Under the pieces are notes generated by a model. That model saw nothing but the letters and a program-made list of their open reading frames with translations, made no database searches and was not told where the DNA came from. Shown here piece by piece: positions 1 through 5,990 of a stretch of 5,990 nt of DNA. Position 1 is the stretch's first letter; every line of letters begins with the position of its first letter. A program made the position numbers and the translations under genes. Source of the DNA: an uncultured Flavobacterium sp. (GTDB lineage: Bacteria; Bacteroidota; Bacteroidia; Flavobacteriales; Flavobacteriaceae); contig CAMPIZ010000116.1 in assembly GCA_946886675.1 (NCBI GenBank), positions 1 to 5,990 of the forward strand. Reading direction: 5' to 3'.

Positions 1-3000
1 TCCATAAGGCGTTCAAAAATGTTTTGGTTTTGTATAGCAGCATCCTGTACAAGGGCAAGCTGTTCCTTCACTTTTTCGGCATTACCCTCGTGAAGGCTCT
101 CCAGTGTTTTTATCTGGAACTGCTTTTCCTCTTCTGTAGCACGGATAACCTCAGCCGGTACAACCGTAGGCGAACCTTTTGAGCTCAGGAAGGTATTTAC
201 CCCTATAATAGGGAACTCACCTGTATGCTTAAGCGTTTCGTAGTAAAGGCTTTCTTCCTGTATTTTAGAACGTTGGTACATGGTTTCCATAGCGCCAAGC
301 ACCCCGCCCCTTTCGGTTATGCGGTCAAATTCTGTAAGTACTGCTTCTTCCACAAGGTCGGTAAGTTCTTCAATAATAAACGATCCCTGTATAGGGTTTT
401 CGTTTTTGGCAAGCCCAAGCTCTTTATTTATAATAAGCTGAATTGCCATTGCACGGCGCACACTTTCTTCGGTAGGCGTGGTAATAGCCTCATCATAAGC
501 GTTTGTATGTAGTGAGTTACAGTTATCATAAATGGCATAAAGTGCCTGTAATGTAGTACGGATATCGTTAAAGTCAATCTCCTGTGCGTGCAGTGAACGA
601 CCCGACGTTTGGATATGGTACTTAAGCATTTGCGCACGCTCGTTTGCTCCATACTTGTTTTTAAGCGCCTTAGCCCAAATTCTTCTTGCCACACGGCCTA
701 TAACCGCATACTCTGGATCGATACCGTTAGAGAAGAAGAACGACAGGTTAGGCCCAAAGTCGTTAATGTTCATACCACGGCTCAGGTAGTACTCCACATA
801 GGTAAATCCGTTTGCAAGGGTAAACGCCAACTGTGTGATAGGGTTAGCGCCAGCCTCTGCAATGTGGTATCCTGAAATGGAAACCGAATAGAAGTTCCTC
901 ACATTTTTAGTGATAAAGTACTCCTGTACGTCACCCATAAGGCGAAGGGCAAACTCGGTAGAGAAGATGCAGGTATTTTGTGCCTGGTCTTCCTTAAGGA
1001 TATCTGCCTGAACCGTACCACGCACTTGCGAAAGGGTACGTACTTTTATTTCGTTATATACATCGGCAGGAAGTACCTGGTCTCCGGTTACACCCAAAAG
1101 CATAAGCCCAAGCCCGTCGTTACCCTGTGGCAAGGCACCGTTGTAACGAGGCCTTTCCACTCCTTTTTCCTTGTATATTTTACTTATTTTTTCTTCTACT
1201 TCTTTTTCAAGGCCGTTTTCTTTTATGTAAAGTTCACACTGCTGGTCTATAGCGGCATTCATAAAGAATCCTAACAGCATAGGCGCCGGACCGTTAATGG
1301 TCATACTTACCGATGTCATAGGGTGTGCAAGGTTAAAGCCTGAATACAGTTTCTTGGCATCGTCAAGGCAGCAGATAGATACACCCGCGTTACCTATTTT
1401 ACCATAAATATCAGGCCTGTAATCAGGGTCGTTACCATAAAGGGTAACACTGTCAAACGCTGTAGATAAACGCTTGGCAGGCATACCTAAACTCACATAA
1501 TGGAAACGCCTGTTGGTACGCTCTGGTCCGCCTTCTCCTGCAAACATACGTGTTGGGTCTTCCCCTTCCCTCTTAAACGGATATAATCCTGAAGTAAACG
1601 GAAATTCTCCCGGTACATTTTCCTGCAGGCACCATCTAAGGATATCTCCCCATGCCTGGTATTTAGGCAGGGCAACCTTTGGTATCTGTGTATGCGAAAG
1701 TGATTCGGTATGTGTTTGTATCTTAATTTCTTTATCTCTTACCTTAAAGCTGTAAACCGGATTTTTGTATTTGTTCACCTTTTCATCCCATGTAAGGATA
1801 ATTTCCCAGTTGTATGGGTCAAGGTTCATTTTTACACGGTCAAACTCTTTTAGTAAAAGGTTCAGGAACTGCGACTTTTCAGTATCGCTAGTAGCTACAG
1901 AAGTTTCTTCAATTCCGGCTTTATTTATTTCAGGTGTTTTACCGTCTACAGTTTCTATAGTTTTAAATATACCATATAGCTTTTGGGCTACGTCCTGCTG
2001 TGTTGCGGCTGTTTCATCATAACCGCGGTTATTTTCTGCAATTTCGCTAAGGTAACGTGTCCTGCTTGGCGGAATTACAAATATCTTTTCGCTCATCTCG
2101 CGGGTAATCTCAAAAGTCGATTTAAGGTCAGATTCTGTTTTCTCCACAATCTTATCCATAATCGCTTTGTAAAGCGTGTTCATGCCCGGGTCGTTAAACT
2201 GCGATGCAATGGTACCAAATACCGGAAGATCATCCGGATTGGCATCCCACAGGTTGTGGTTACGCTGGTACTGCTTTTTTACATCACGAAGCGCATCAAG
2301 CGAGCCGCGTTTGTCAAACTTGTTTATAGCAACAAGGTCGGCAAAGTCCAGCATGTCTATTTTTTCCAGCTGAGTAGCCGCACCAAATTCCGGTGTCATT
2401 ACATACAGCGAAACATCCGAATGGTCAAGTATCTCAGTATCACTCTGCCCGATACCCGATGTTTCAAGGATAATTAAATCATATTTTGCAGCCTTAAGCA
2501 CCTGTATAGCCTCTGCCACATATTTAGAAAGTGCAAGGTTAGACTGGCGTGTGGCAAGCGAACGCATATAGACCCTTGGGTTGTTTATGGCATTCATCCT
2601 GATACGGTCGCCCAGTAGAGCACCACCCGTTTTACGCTTAGAAGGGTCTACCGATATAAGGCCGATTGTCTTTTCAGGGAAATCGATAAGGAAACGGCGC
2701 ACAAGCTCATCTACTAAAGATGATTTACCTGCGCCACCCGTACCGGTAATACCCAATACAGGAATTTTAGACGTTTCATTCTGTTTATGTATCGTATCAA
2801 GGGTATCTTTGGCAACTTCAGGGAAGTTTTCTGCCGATGATATTACCCTTGCAATAGCTGTTGGATTTTTATCTGTAAGATGTTCCACTTCGCCGTTAAG
2901 GCTATCACCTACGGGATAATCTGCCCTTTGCACAAGGTCGTTAATCATACCCTGAAGGCCAAGTTCACGCCCGTCGTCCGGGGAGTAGATTCTTGTAATA

Positions 3001-3350
3001 CCGTAGTCGTGAAGCTCCTTTATCTCTTCCGGAAGGATTACGCCGCCGCCGCCGCCAAATATTTTTATGTGGCCTGCCCCTTTTTCTTTAAGCAGGTCGT
3101 GCATGTATTTAAAATATTCGTTGTGCCCGCCCTGGTATGAGGTCATGGCTATGGCGTTTGCATCTTCCTGTATGGCTGTGTTAACCACTTCTTCCACGCT
3201 GCGGTCGTGCCCCAGGTGAATTACCTCAACACCCGTTGCCTGTATAATTCGGCGCATGATGTTTATGGCCGCATCGTGCCCGTCAAACAGGGATGCTGCG
3301 GTTACTATTCTAACTTTATTTTTAGGAATATAAGGCTGTACTTGCTCCAT
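1..3350 (-). CDS. icmF: Fused isobutyryl-CoA mutase IcmF (B12 domain + G-protein chaperone + mutase), 3' end cut by window
   Basis: Adenosylcobalamin-dependent acyl-CoA mutase, cytoplasmic, interconverting isobutyryl-CoA and n-butyryl-CoA. 1116 codons are visible, starting at the ATG at 3350-3348; by comparison with remembered family members about 25 C-terminal residues are missing. Domains in order: B12-binding (about residues 12-145) with LFDGHDAA, where His25 is the expected cobalt ligand, then SYQGG at 71-75 and five glycines at 99-103; MeaB-like GTPase (about 165-410) with P-loop GTGGAGKS at 203-210, DPSKRKTGG at 235-243, ETSGIGQSD at 296-304 and NKFD at 343-346; a linker; mutase barrel from about 555 to the end, with PGEFPFTSG at 580-588 and SGYHIAEAG containing His829, which matches the catalytic His244 of methylmalonyl-CoA mutase. 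Gln791 in KEDQAQNTC lies where methylmalonyl-CoA mutase has Arg207, which favours an isobutyryl-type substrate. Databases often label such genes 'methylmalonyl-CoA mutase family'. The reading frame is intact. The leader is A/T-rich with no Shine-Dalgarno sequence. Confidence 0.95.
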   Translation of the reverse strand, partial: MEQVQPYIPKNKVRIVTAASLFDGHDAAINIMRRIIQATGVEVIHLGHDRSVEEVVNTAIQEDANAIAMTSYQGGHNEYFKYMHDLLKEKGAGHIKIFGGGGGVILPEEIKELHDYGITRIYSPDDGRELGLQGMINDLVQRADYPVGDSLNGEVEHLTDKNPTAIARVISSAENFPEVAKDTLDTIHKQNETSKIPVLGITGTGGAGKSSLVDELVRRFLIDFPEKTIGLISVDPSKRKTGGALLGDRIRMNAINNPRVYMRSLATRQSNLALSKYVAEAIQVLKAAKYDLIILETSGIGQSDTEILDHSDVSLYVMTPEFGAATQLEKIDMLDFADLVAINKFDKRGSLDALRDVKKQYQRNHNLWDANPDDLPVFGTIASQFNDPGMNTLYKAIMDKIVEKTESDLKSTFEITREMSEKIFVIPPSRTRYLSEIAENNRGYDETAATQQDVAQKLYGIFKTIETVDGKTPEINKAGIEETSVATSDTEKSQFLNLLLKEFDRVKMNLDPYNWEIILTWDEKVNKYKNPVYSFKVRDKEIKIQTHTESLSHTQIPKVALPKYQAWGDILRWCLQENVPGEFPFTSGLYPFKREGEDPTRMFAGEGGPERTNRRFHYVSLGMPAKRLSTAFDSVTLYGNDPDYRPDIYGKIGNAGVSICCLDDAKKLYSGFNLAHPMTSVSMTINGPAPMLLGFFMNAAIDQQCELYIKENGLEKEVEEKISKIYKEKGVERPRYNGALPQGNDGLGLMLLGVTGDQVLPADVYNEIKVRTLSQVRGTVQADILKEDQAQNTCIFSTEFALRLMGDVQEYFITKNVRNFYSVSISGYHIAEAGANPITQLAFTLANGFTYVEYYLSRGMNINDFGPNLSFFFSNGIDPEYAVIGRVARRIWAKALKNKYGANERAQMLKYHIQTSGRSLHAQEIDFNDIRTTLQALYAIYDNCNSLHTNAYDEAITTPTEESVRRAMAIQLIINKELGLAKNENPIQGSFIIEELTDLVEEAVLTEFDRITERGGVLGAMETMYQRSKIQEESLYYETLKHTGEFPIIGVNTFLSSKGSPTVVPAEVIRATEEEKQFQIKTLESLHEGNAEKVKEQLALVQDAAIQNQNIFERLM

Positions 3351-3450
3351 TTTATATTAATCTCAATTTTAAGCCCGCAAGTTACGGATTTATTGAAGAT
3401 TTCAAAATATACAACACCCGGAAAAATCGTTATCGTAAACTTTTAAAGGG

Positions 3451-4098
3451 CTACCTCACAATATGATATAAATTTCCTTCATTCATAAACAGCACACGGG
3501 TGCGAAACGAAGCCGATTTTACTTTGGTAGGATACCAGTCGCGCCCTTTTTCCGCAATAATAAAAAGCCCGTGGTCGTCTCCGGAAACGGTAAATTTATC
3601 GGCGCGGGGTTGTCTGTGAAAAATGGGTACGCCAAACTGTTTTTTAAGCTTATCGGCAAGGCCGGGTACATCATTAGTTACCAGCCCTACTTCGCTTATG
3701 CACAGGTAAGAATTACTGCTAAAATCTTCTTTGGAGGTTTCCTTGTTGGGATAGCGGGTTATAAATTCCAGTATGTTACCGTTGTTATCATAAAAGTAAA
3801 ATGATTTTGCATCCCAGTTTACAAAGTCTGCTATGCTGCCTGCATCTATCCTAAGCAAATCCACCCGCGAGCTCATTATGCTGTGTGCCTGCTCAAAACG
3901 GTTAGTGGGAACATCTATGGCAAAGTGGTAAACGGGTTTTTGACCCTCAACGTATCTAAAGATAAGTTTTGTATATCCTATGGCAAATGTTATAGAAAAT
4001 TTGTCGGATAGTTCTGCTTTTAAACCCAAAACCTTTTTGTAAAAATTTTCGGTCTCTGCCAAATTGCTGCTGTACAGCTCAAGCTCGATAATCTGCAT
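3451..4098 (-). CDS. VOC-superfamily (glyoxalase/bleomycin resistance/dioxygenase fold) protein, substrate unknown
   Basis: 215 residues, start ATG at 4098-4096, stop TAG. No signal peptide or membrane segment, so probably cytoplasmic. I read three beta-alpha-beta-beta-beta modules. Module one is residues 1-55 (IIELELYSSNLAETENFYK, the usual 'separate then FY..vLG' opening). Module two is 56-115 (VYHFAIDVP, ending FYFYDNNGNILEFI, the typical 'D.dGN.lEf' close). Module three is 137-190 (ISEVGLVTNDVPGLADKLKK to DWYP), with a short tail instead of a full fourth module. His58 and Glu111 occupy positions that bind metal in many VOC enzymes, but the first-strand His is replaced (Glu5), so the metal site may be altered. 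The family includes glyoxalase I, extradiol dioxygenases, antibiotic-binding proteins and methylmalonyl-CoA epimerase; this protein is too long for the last. It lies 100 bp upstream of icmF on the same strand and may be co-transcribed. Specific function is not recognisable. Confidence 0.85.
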   Translation of the reverse strand: MQIIELELYSSNLAETENFYKKVLGLKAELSDKFSITFAIGYTKLIFRYVEGQKPVYHFAIDVPTNRFEQAHSIMSSRVDLLRIDAGSIADFVNWDAKSFYFYDNNGNILEFITRYPNKETSKEDFSSNSYLCISEVGLVTNDVPGLADKLKKQFGVPIFHRQPRADKFTVSGDDHGLFIIAEKGRDWYPTKVKSASFRTRVLFMNEGNLYHIVR

Positions 4099-4213
4099 AC
4101 CTTAAATTTTACCAAAACATCCTTGCAAGGTACGTATTATTCATAACTTAAATAAACCATTAGCGTTAAATGAAGCCTAAAATAGATCGAGTGAATGTCC
4201 TGTGCAAATTAAC

Positions 4214-4246
4214 TTTACTCTGTTGGAACAGTTTTTGTTATTTTTG
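4214..4246 (+). promoter_or_regulatory. Probable Bacteroidota-type promoter for the DUF4197 pair
   Basis: TATTTTTG at 4239-4246 matches the Bacteroidota sigma-ABfr -7 consensus TAnnTTTG exactly. The -33 element is weaker: TTTAC at 4214-4218 is 20 bases upstream, a usual spacing, while a better TTG at 4223-4225 is only 13 bases away. The predicted transcript would start around 4251-4253, leaving a leader of roughly ten bases before the ATG at 4263. No Shine-Dalgarno sequence is present, as is normal in this phylum. Motif match only. Confidence 0.55.
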
Positions 4247-4262
4247 AGAAAAACTCTATTAC

Positions 4263-4985
4263 ATGAAAAAATTACTGTTAGCCCTTTTGTTTGTACCAAT
4301 GGTTTCAAATGCACAGCTTGGCGGCTTTATTGATAAGGCAAAATCTAAAGTGAGCGAAGTAACCGGAAACAAAAATATAAGCAACGCCGATATAGCATCT
4401 GCACTTAAGGAAGCCCTTAACAAAGGCGTAGACGAGCAGGTAACAAAACTTACTGCCGTAGATGGTTTCTATAAAAATGAAATGGTAAAGATACTCCTTC
4501 CGGAAGAGCTTCAAAAGGTAGACAAAACCCTGAGAAGTATGGGTATGGGCAACCTGGCAGACGAAGGTCTGCTGGTACTTAACCGCGCTGCAGAAGATGC
4601 TGTTAAGGAAGCTACCCCTATTTTTGTAAATGCCATTACGAGCATGAGCTTTAACGATGCTAAAAATATACTTATGGGCGACGACAGGTCGGCAACAAAT
4701 TACCTGGAAAAAACCACCTCATCACAATTGTACGGCAAATTCAGCCCGGTGGTAAAAAACTCACTGGATAAAGTAGGCGCCGATAAGGTATGGGCTACAA
4801 TCATTGAAAAATACAATGCGCTCCCACTTACCAAAGATGTAAACCCCAACCTTACGGACTATGTAACGTCTAAGGCTATGGATGGCGTTTTTACCATGAT
4901 AGCTGTGGAAGAAAAGGAAATAAGGACCGATTTTTCGTCCCGAACCTCCGACCTGCTTAAAAAAGTTTTTGCACTACAGGACTAA
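4263..4985 (+). CDS. DUF4197 family exported protein (first tandem copy)
   Basis: 240 residues. The N-terminus has two lysines, a hydrophobic stretch and SNA-Q, a type I signal peptide probably cleaved after Ala17, so the mature protein should be periplasmic (or exported). After a short spacer, a DUF4197 domain covers about residues 39-240: LKEALNKGVDEQV, GFYKNE (68-73), ILLPEEL, NRAAEDAVKEATPIF (107-121), FNDAKNILMGDD (130-141), LTDYVTSKAMDGVF and MIAVEEKEIR (212-221), ending in a helix-rich LLKKVFAL. The family is widespread, usually secreted and has no known biochemical function; no catalytic motif is evident, and the protein looks mainly helical. It is followed after 23 bp by a paralogue sharing about 75% identity (hand count, 153 of 202 aligned residues), so the two are probably one operon. 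The start is fixed by the signal peptide and by the -7 element at 4239-4246. Confidence 0.9.
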   Translation: MKKLLLALLFVPMVSNAQLGGFIDKAKSKVSEVTGNKNISNADIASALKEALNKGVDEQVTKLTAVDGFYKNEMVKILLPEELQKVDKTLRSMGMGNLADEGLLVLNRAAEDAVKEATPIFVNAITSMSFNDAKNILMGDDRSATNYLEKTTSSQLYGKFSPVVKNSLDKVGADKVWATIIEKYNALPLTKDVNPNLTDYVTSKAMDGVFTMIAVEEKEIRTDFSSRTSDLLKKVFALQD

Positions 4986-5719
4986 ACCAAATATAAAACC
5001 AACCATTTATGAAAAGAATACTGATACCCGCACTCGCTCTTACAATGGCCTTATCCTTTTCCGGCTGTGCCGAACTGCAGCAGGCTGTAAACCAGCTGCC
5101 ACAGGGCACAATACTAAGTAATGCCGATATTGCCGCAGGACTTAAAGAAGCACTGGACAAAGGTATAGATCAACAGGTAAGTAAGCTAACCGCTACCGAT
5201 GGCTTTTATAAAAACGAACTGGTAAAGATACTACTGCCGGAAGAGTTGCGAAAAGTAGATACTGCCCTTCGGCAGATAGGCTTAGGATCACTTGCAGATG
5301 AGGGCTTAAAAATGATAAACCGTGCTGCAGAAGATGCTGTTAAGGAAGCTACGCCTATTTTTGTTTCGGCGGTAAAGCAAATGACCTTTAACGATGCCAA
5401 AAATATCCTTATGGGAGACGACAGGGCTGCTACGGCTTATCTGGAGCGGACTACCTCAACACAATTGTACAATAAGTTTAACCCGGTTATAAAATCGTCC
5501 TTCAGCAAAGTGGGAGCCGACAAAGTTTGGGAAAATATTATTACTAAATACAATGCCCTGCCGCTTACCAACGATGTAAACCCGGACCTTACCGATTATG
5601 TAACAAATGAAGCACTGGATGGCGTTTTTACCATGATTGCAGTAGAAGAAAAAGAAATAAGAAACAATATTAACGAAAGGACTTCCGTGTTGCTTAAAAG
5701 GGTATTTGCCTTGCAGGAT
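4377..5719 (+). repeat. Tandem gene duplication: two 606-bp units (4377-4982 and 5114-5719)
   Basis: The two DUF4197 domains align codon for codon with no insertion or deletion, 737 bp apart. Protein identity is about 75% by hand count; DNA differs at many third positions, so the duplication is not recent. The best-conserved DNA tract is 4581-4627 against 5318-5364, with two mismatches in 47 bases and 29 consecutive identical bases inside it. The signal-peptide regions and the 23-bp spacer are not part of the repeat. Confidence 0.9.
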
Positions 5720-5728
5720 AATAAATAG
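5009..5728 (+). CDS. DUF4197 family putative lipoprotein (second tandem copy)
   Basis: 239 residues, starting 23 bp after the previous stop. The N-terminus (MKRILIPALA, hydrophobic run, then LSFSGC) is a lipoprotein signal with Cys20 as the predicted lipidated residue. Phe at -3 is a mild departure from the strict lipobox. After the cysteine the sequence is AELQQAVN, without the acid-rich cluster reported as a surface-export signal in some Bacteroidota lipoproteins, so a periplasm-facing membrane anchor is the simpler guess. The DUF4197 domain runs from about residue 36 to 237 and aligns without gaps to residues 39-240 of the upstream paralogue. NRAAEDAVKEATPIF, FNDAKNILMGDD, DGVFTMIAVEEKEIR and KVFALQD are shared exactly. 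The N-terminal 35 residues are unrelated between copies, so targeting differs while the domain is kept. Function is unknown; co-transcription with the upstream gene is inferred from spacing. Confidence 0.9.
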   Translation: MKRILIPALALTMALSFSGCAELQQAVNQLPQGTILSNADIAAGLKEALDKGIDQQVSKLTATDGFYKNELVKILLPEELRKVDTALRQIGLGSLADEGLKMINRAAEDAVKEATPIFVSAVKQMTFNDAKNILMGDDRAATAYLERTTSTQLYNKFNPVIKSSFSKVGADKVWENIITKYNALPLTNDVNPDLTDYVTNEALDGVFTMIAVEEKEIRNNINERTSVLLKRVFALQDNK

Positions 5729-5746
5729 CTAATATTTTAATTTCCA

Positions 5747-5762
5747 GTTATATACATATAAC
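5747..5762. repeat. Short perfect inverted repeat (7-bp arms, 2-bp spacer)
   Basis: GTTATAT at 5747-5753 and ATATAAC at 5756-5762 are exact reverse complements around the dinucleotide AC. The site lies 19 bases after the stop of the second DUF4197 gene. It could be a protein-binding site, but the arms are almost pure A/T and it is in an A/T-rich spacer, so chance is a real possibility. No T-run follows, so it is not a typical terminator. Confidence 0.4.
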
Positions 5763-5850
5763 ATTACCTTAACATACAATCCTGTTTTTTTTGAGTAATT
5801 TGCACTCTGAAAATGAATAGTTTTCTCAATTTGGTTAGGGTTAGTTAAAG

Positions 5851-5885
5851 AAAAGTGCCGGTGGCTGTATGCTTTCGGCATTTTT
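5851..5885 (+). terminator. Probable rho-independent terminator
   Basis: TGCCG at 5856-5860 pairs with CGGCA at 5876-5880. The stem extends outward through a G-T wobble (5855/5881) and four A-T pairs (5851-5854 with 5882-5885), giving about ten pairs with a 15-base loop. T-rich sequence (TTTTTGTTTG) follows the right arm. It probably ends the DUF4197 transcript. The reverse direction has a shorter T-run, so the plus strand is preferred. Confidence 0.6.
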
Positions 5886-5943
5886 GTTTGGCATATATCA
5901 CAAATTTTTCTTAACCTACTGTTTTTTAAATGGTTTAGTTTTC

Positions 5944-5951
5944 TATTTTTG
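5944..5951 (+). promoter_or_regulatory. Probable -7 promoter element for a gene to the right
   Basis: TATTTTTG again matches TAnnTTTG exactly and is identical to the element upstream of the first DUF4197 gene. It lies after the terminator, in the position expected for a new transcription unit. The -33 region around 5921-5926 is only a T-run, with no clear TTTG. Transcription would start around 5956-5958. Confidence 0.5.
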
Positions 5952-5963
5952 CCGCAAATTGAG

Positions 5964-5990
5964 ATGTGTGAAAAAGTATTTGGTTGCAAT
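5964..5990 (+). CDS. Possible start of a gene continuing beyond the window
   Basis: An ATG at 5964 opens a frame of nine codons (MCEKVFGCN) that is still open at the window edge. It lies 12 bases after the -7 element, similar to the short leader of the first DUF4197 gene (16 bases). There is no Shine-Dalgarno sequence. Nine residues are too few to recognise a family, and the true start could lie further right or the transcript could be an RNA gene. This entry rests on position alone. Confidence 0.25.

Larger units (their letters stand above)
5729..5963. other. Non-coding intergenic region after the DUF4197 pair
   Basis: A/T-rich, with runs such as eight consecutive T, and no convincing gene on either strand. 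An open frame on the minus strand (5729-5989) has a low-complexity, Lys/Asn/Ser-rich product without family features and overlaps the terminator and promoter described separately, so it is taken as chance. No tRNA-like structure or riboswitch was recognised. About 120 bases lie between the last stop codon and the terminator hairpin. Confidence 0.6.

Noticed and set aside
1765..2477. Several plus-strand open frames within icmF
   Set aside because: They lie opposite the well-conserved mutase and GTPase coding frame and show no recognisable domains; shadows of the real gene.
3041..3056. GCC-triplet run that looks like a microsatellite
   Set aside because: It encodes the five-glycine loop (residues 99-103) of the IcmF B12-binding domain, a normal conserved feature.
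3403..3411. Possible leftward promoter before icmF (TATATTTTG on the minus strand)
   Set aside because: The spacing inside the element is one base too long for TAnnTTTG and no -33 element sits at the right distance; too weak to annotate, though the 100-bp gap could still hold a promoter.
3571..3804. Plus-strand open frame opposite the VOC gene
   Set aside because: Fully inside a well-supported gene on the other strand, with no upstream promoter or family match.
3451..4098. VOC gene as methylmalonyl-CoA epimerase partner of the mutase
   Set aside because: The epimerase is about 130-150 residues with a different motif set; this protein is 215 residues and lacks the first-strand His. The mutase is also IcmF-type, which does not need the epimerase.
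5835..5844. TTAGGGTTAG, resembling a telomere repeat
   Set aside because: Only about one and a half units in a bacterial intergenic region; chance.
5729..5989. 86-residue open frame on the minus strand
   Set aside because: A/T-rich composition product with no family features, overlapping a terminator and a -7 element on the other strand.

Overview
The window looks like chromosomal DNA from a Bacteroidota member, most likely a Flavobacterium-type flavobacterium. The evidence is A/T-rich intergenic DNA, start codons without a Shine-Dalgarno sequence, promoter elements of the Bacteroidota form TAnnTTTG, and a fused isobutyryl-CoA mutase (IcmF) whose protein sequence is of the kind common in that group. 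This taxonomic assignment is inference; there is no rRNA in the window.

Layout. The first 3.35 kb, on the minus strand, is a near-complete icmF gene. It encodes a B12-binding domain, a MeaB-like G-protein chaperone domain and the mutase catalytic domain in one chain, and its last few codons run off the left edge. Upstream of it, also on the minus strand (3451-4098), is a 215-residue VOC-superfamily (glyoxalase/dioxygenase-fold) protein of unknown substrate. A 164-bp divergent intergenic region follows. Then come two plus-strand genes (4263-4985 and 5009-5728), 23 bp apart, that are tandem paralogues of the DUF4197 family. One has an ordinary secretion signal and the other a lipoprotein signal. 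The right-hand end (5729-5990) is non-coding A/T-rich DNA with a short perfect inverted repeat, a probable rho-independent terminator and a strong -7 promoter element pointing right. A gene may begin at 5964 and continue outside the window.

How the genes may work together. IcmF interconverts isobutyryl-CoA and butyryl-CoA, and some family members also act on isovaleryl-/pivalyl-CoA, so it sits in branched-chain amino acid and short-chain acyl-CoA metabolism. The VOC gene could be co-transcribed with it (100-bp gap, same strand), but nothing shows a shared pathway. The DUF4197 pair is almost certainly an operon acting in the cell envelope; its function is unknown. I see no mobile element, CRISPR array, defence system, tRNA or rRNA. 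The most unusual item is the tandem DUF4197 duplication with split targeting.
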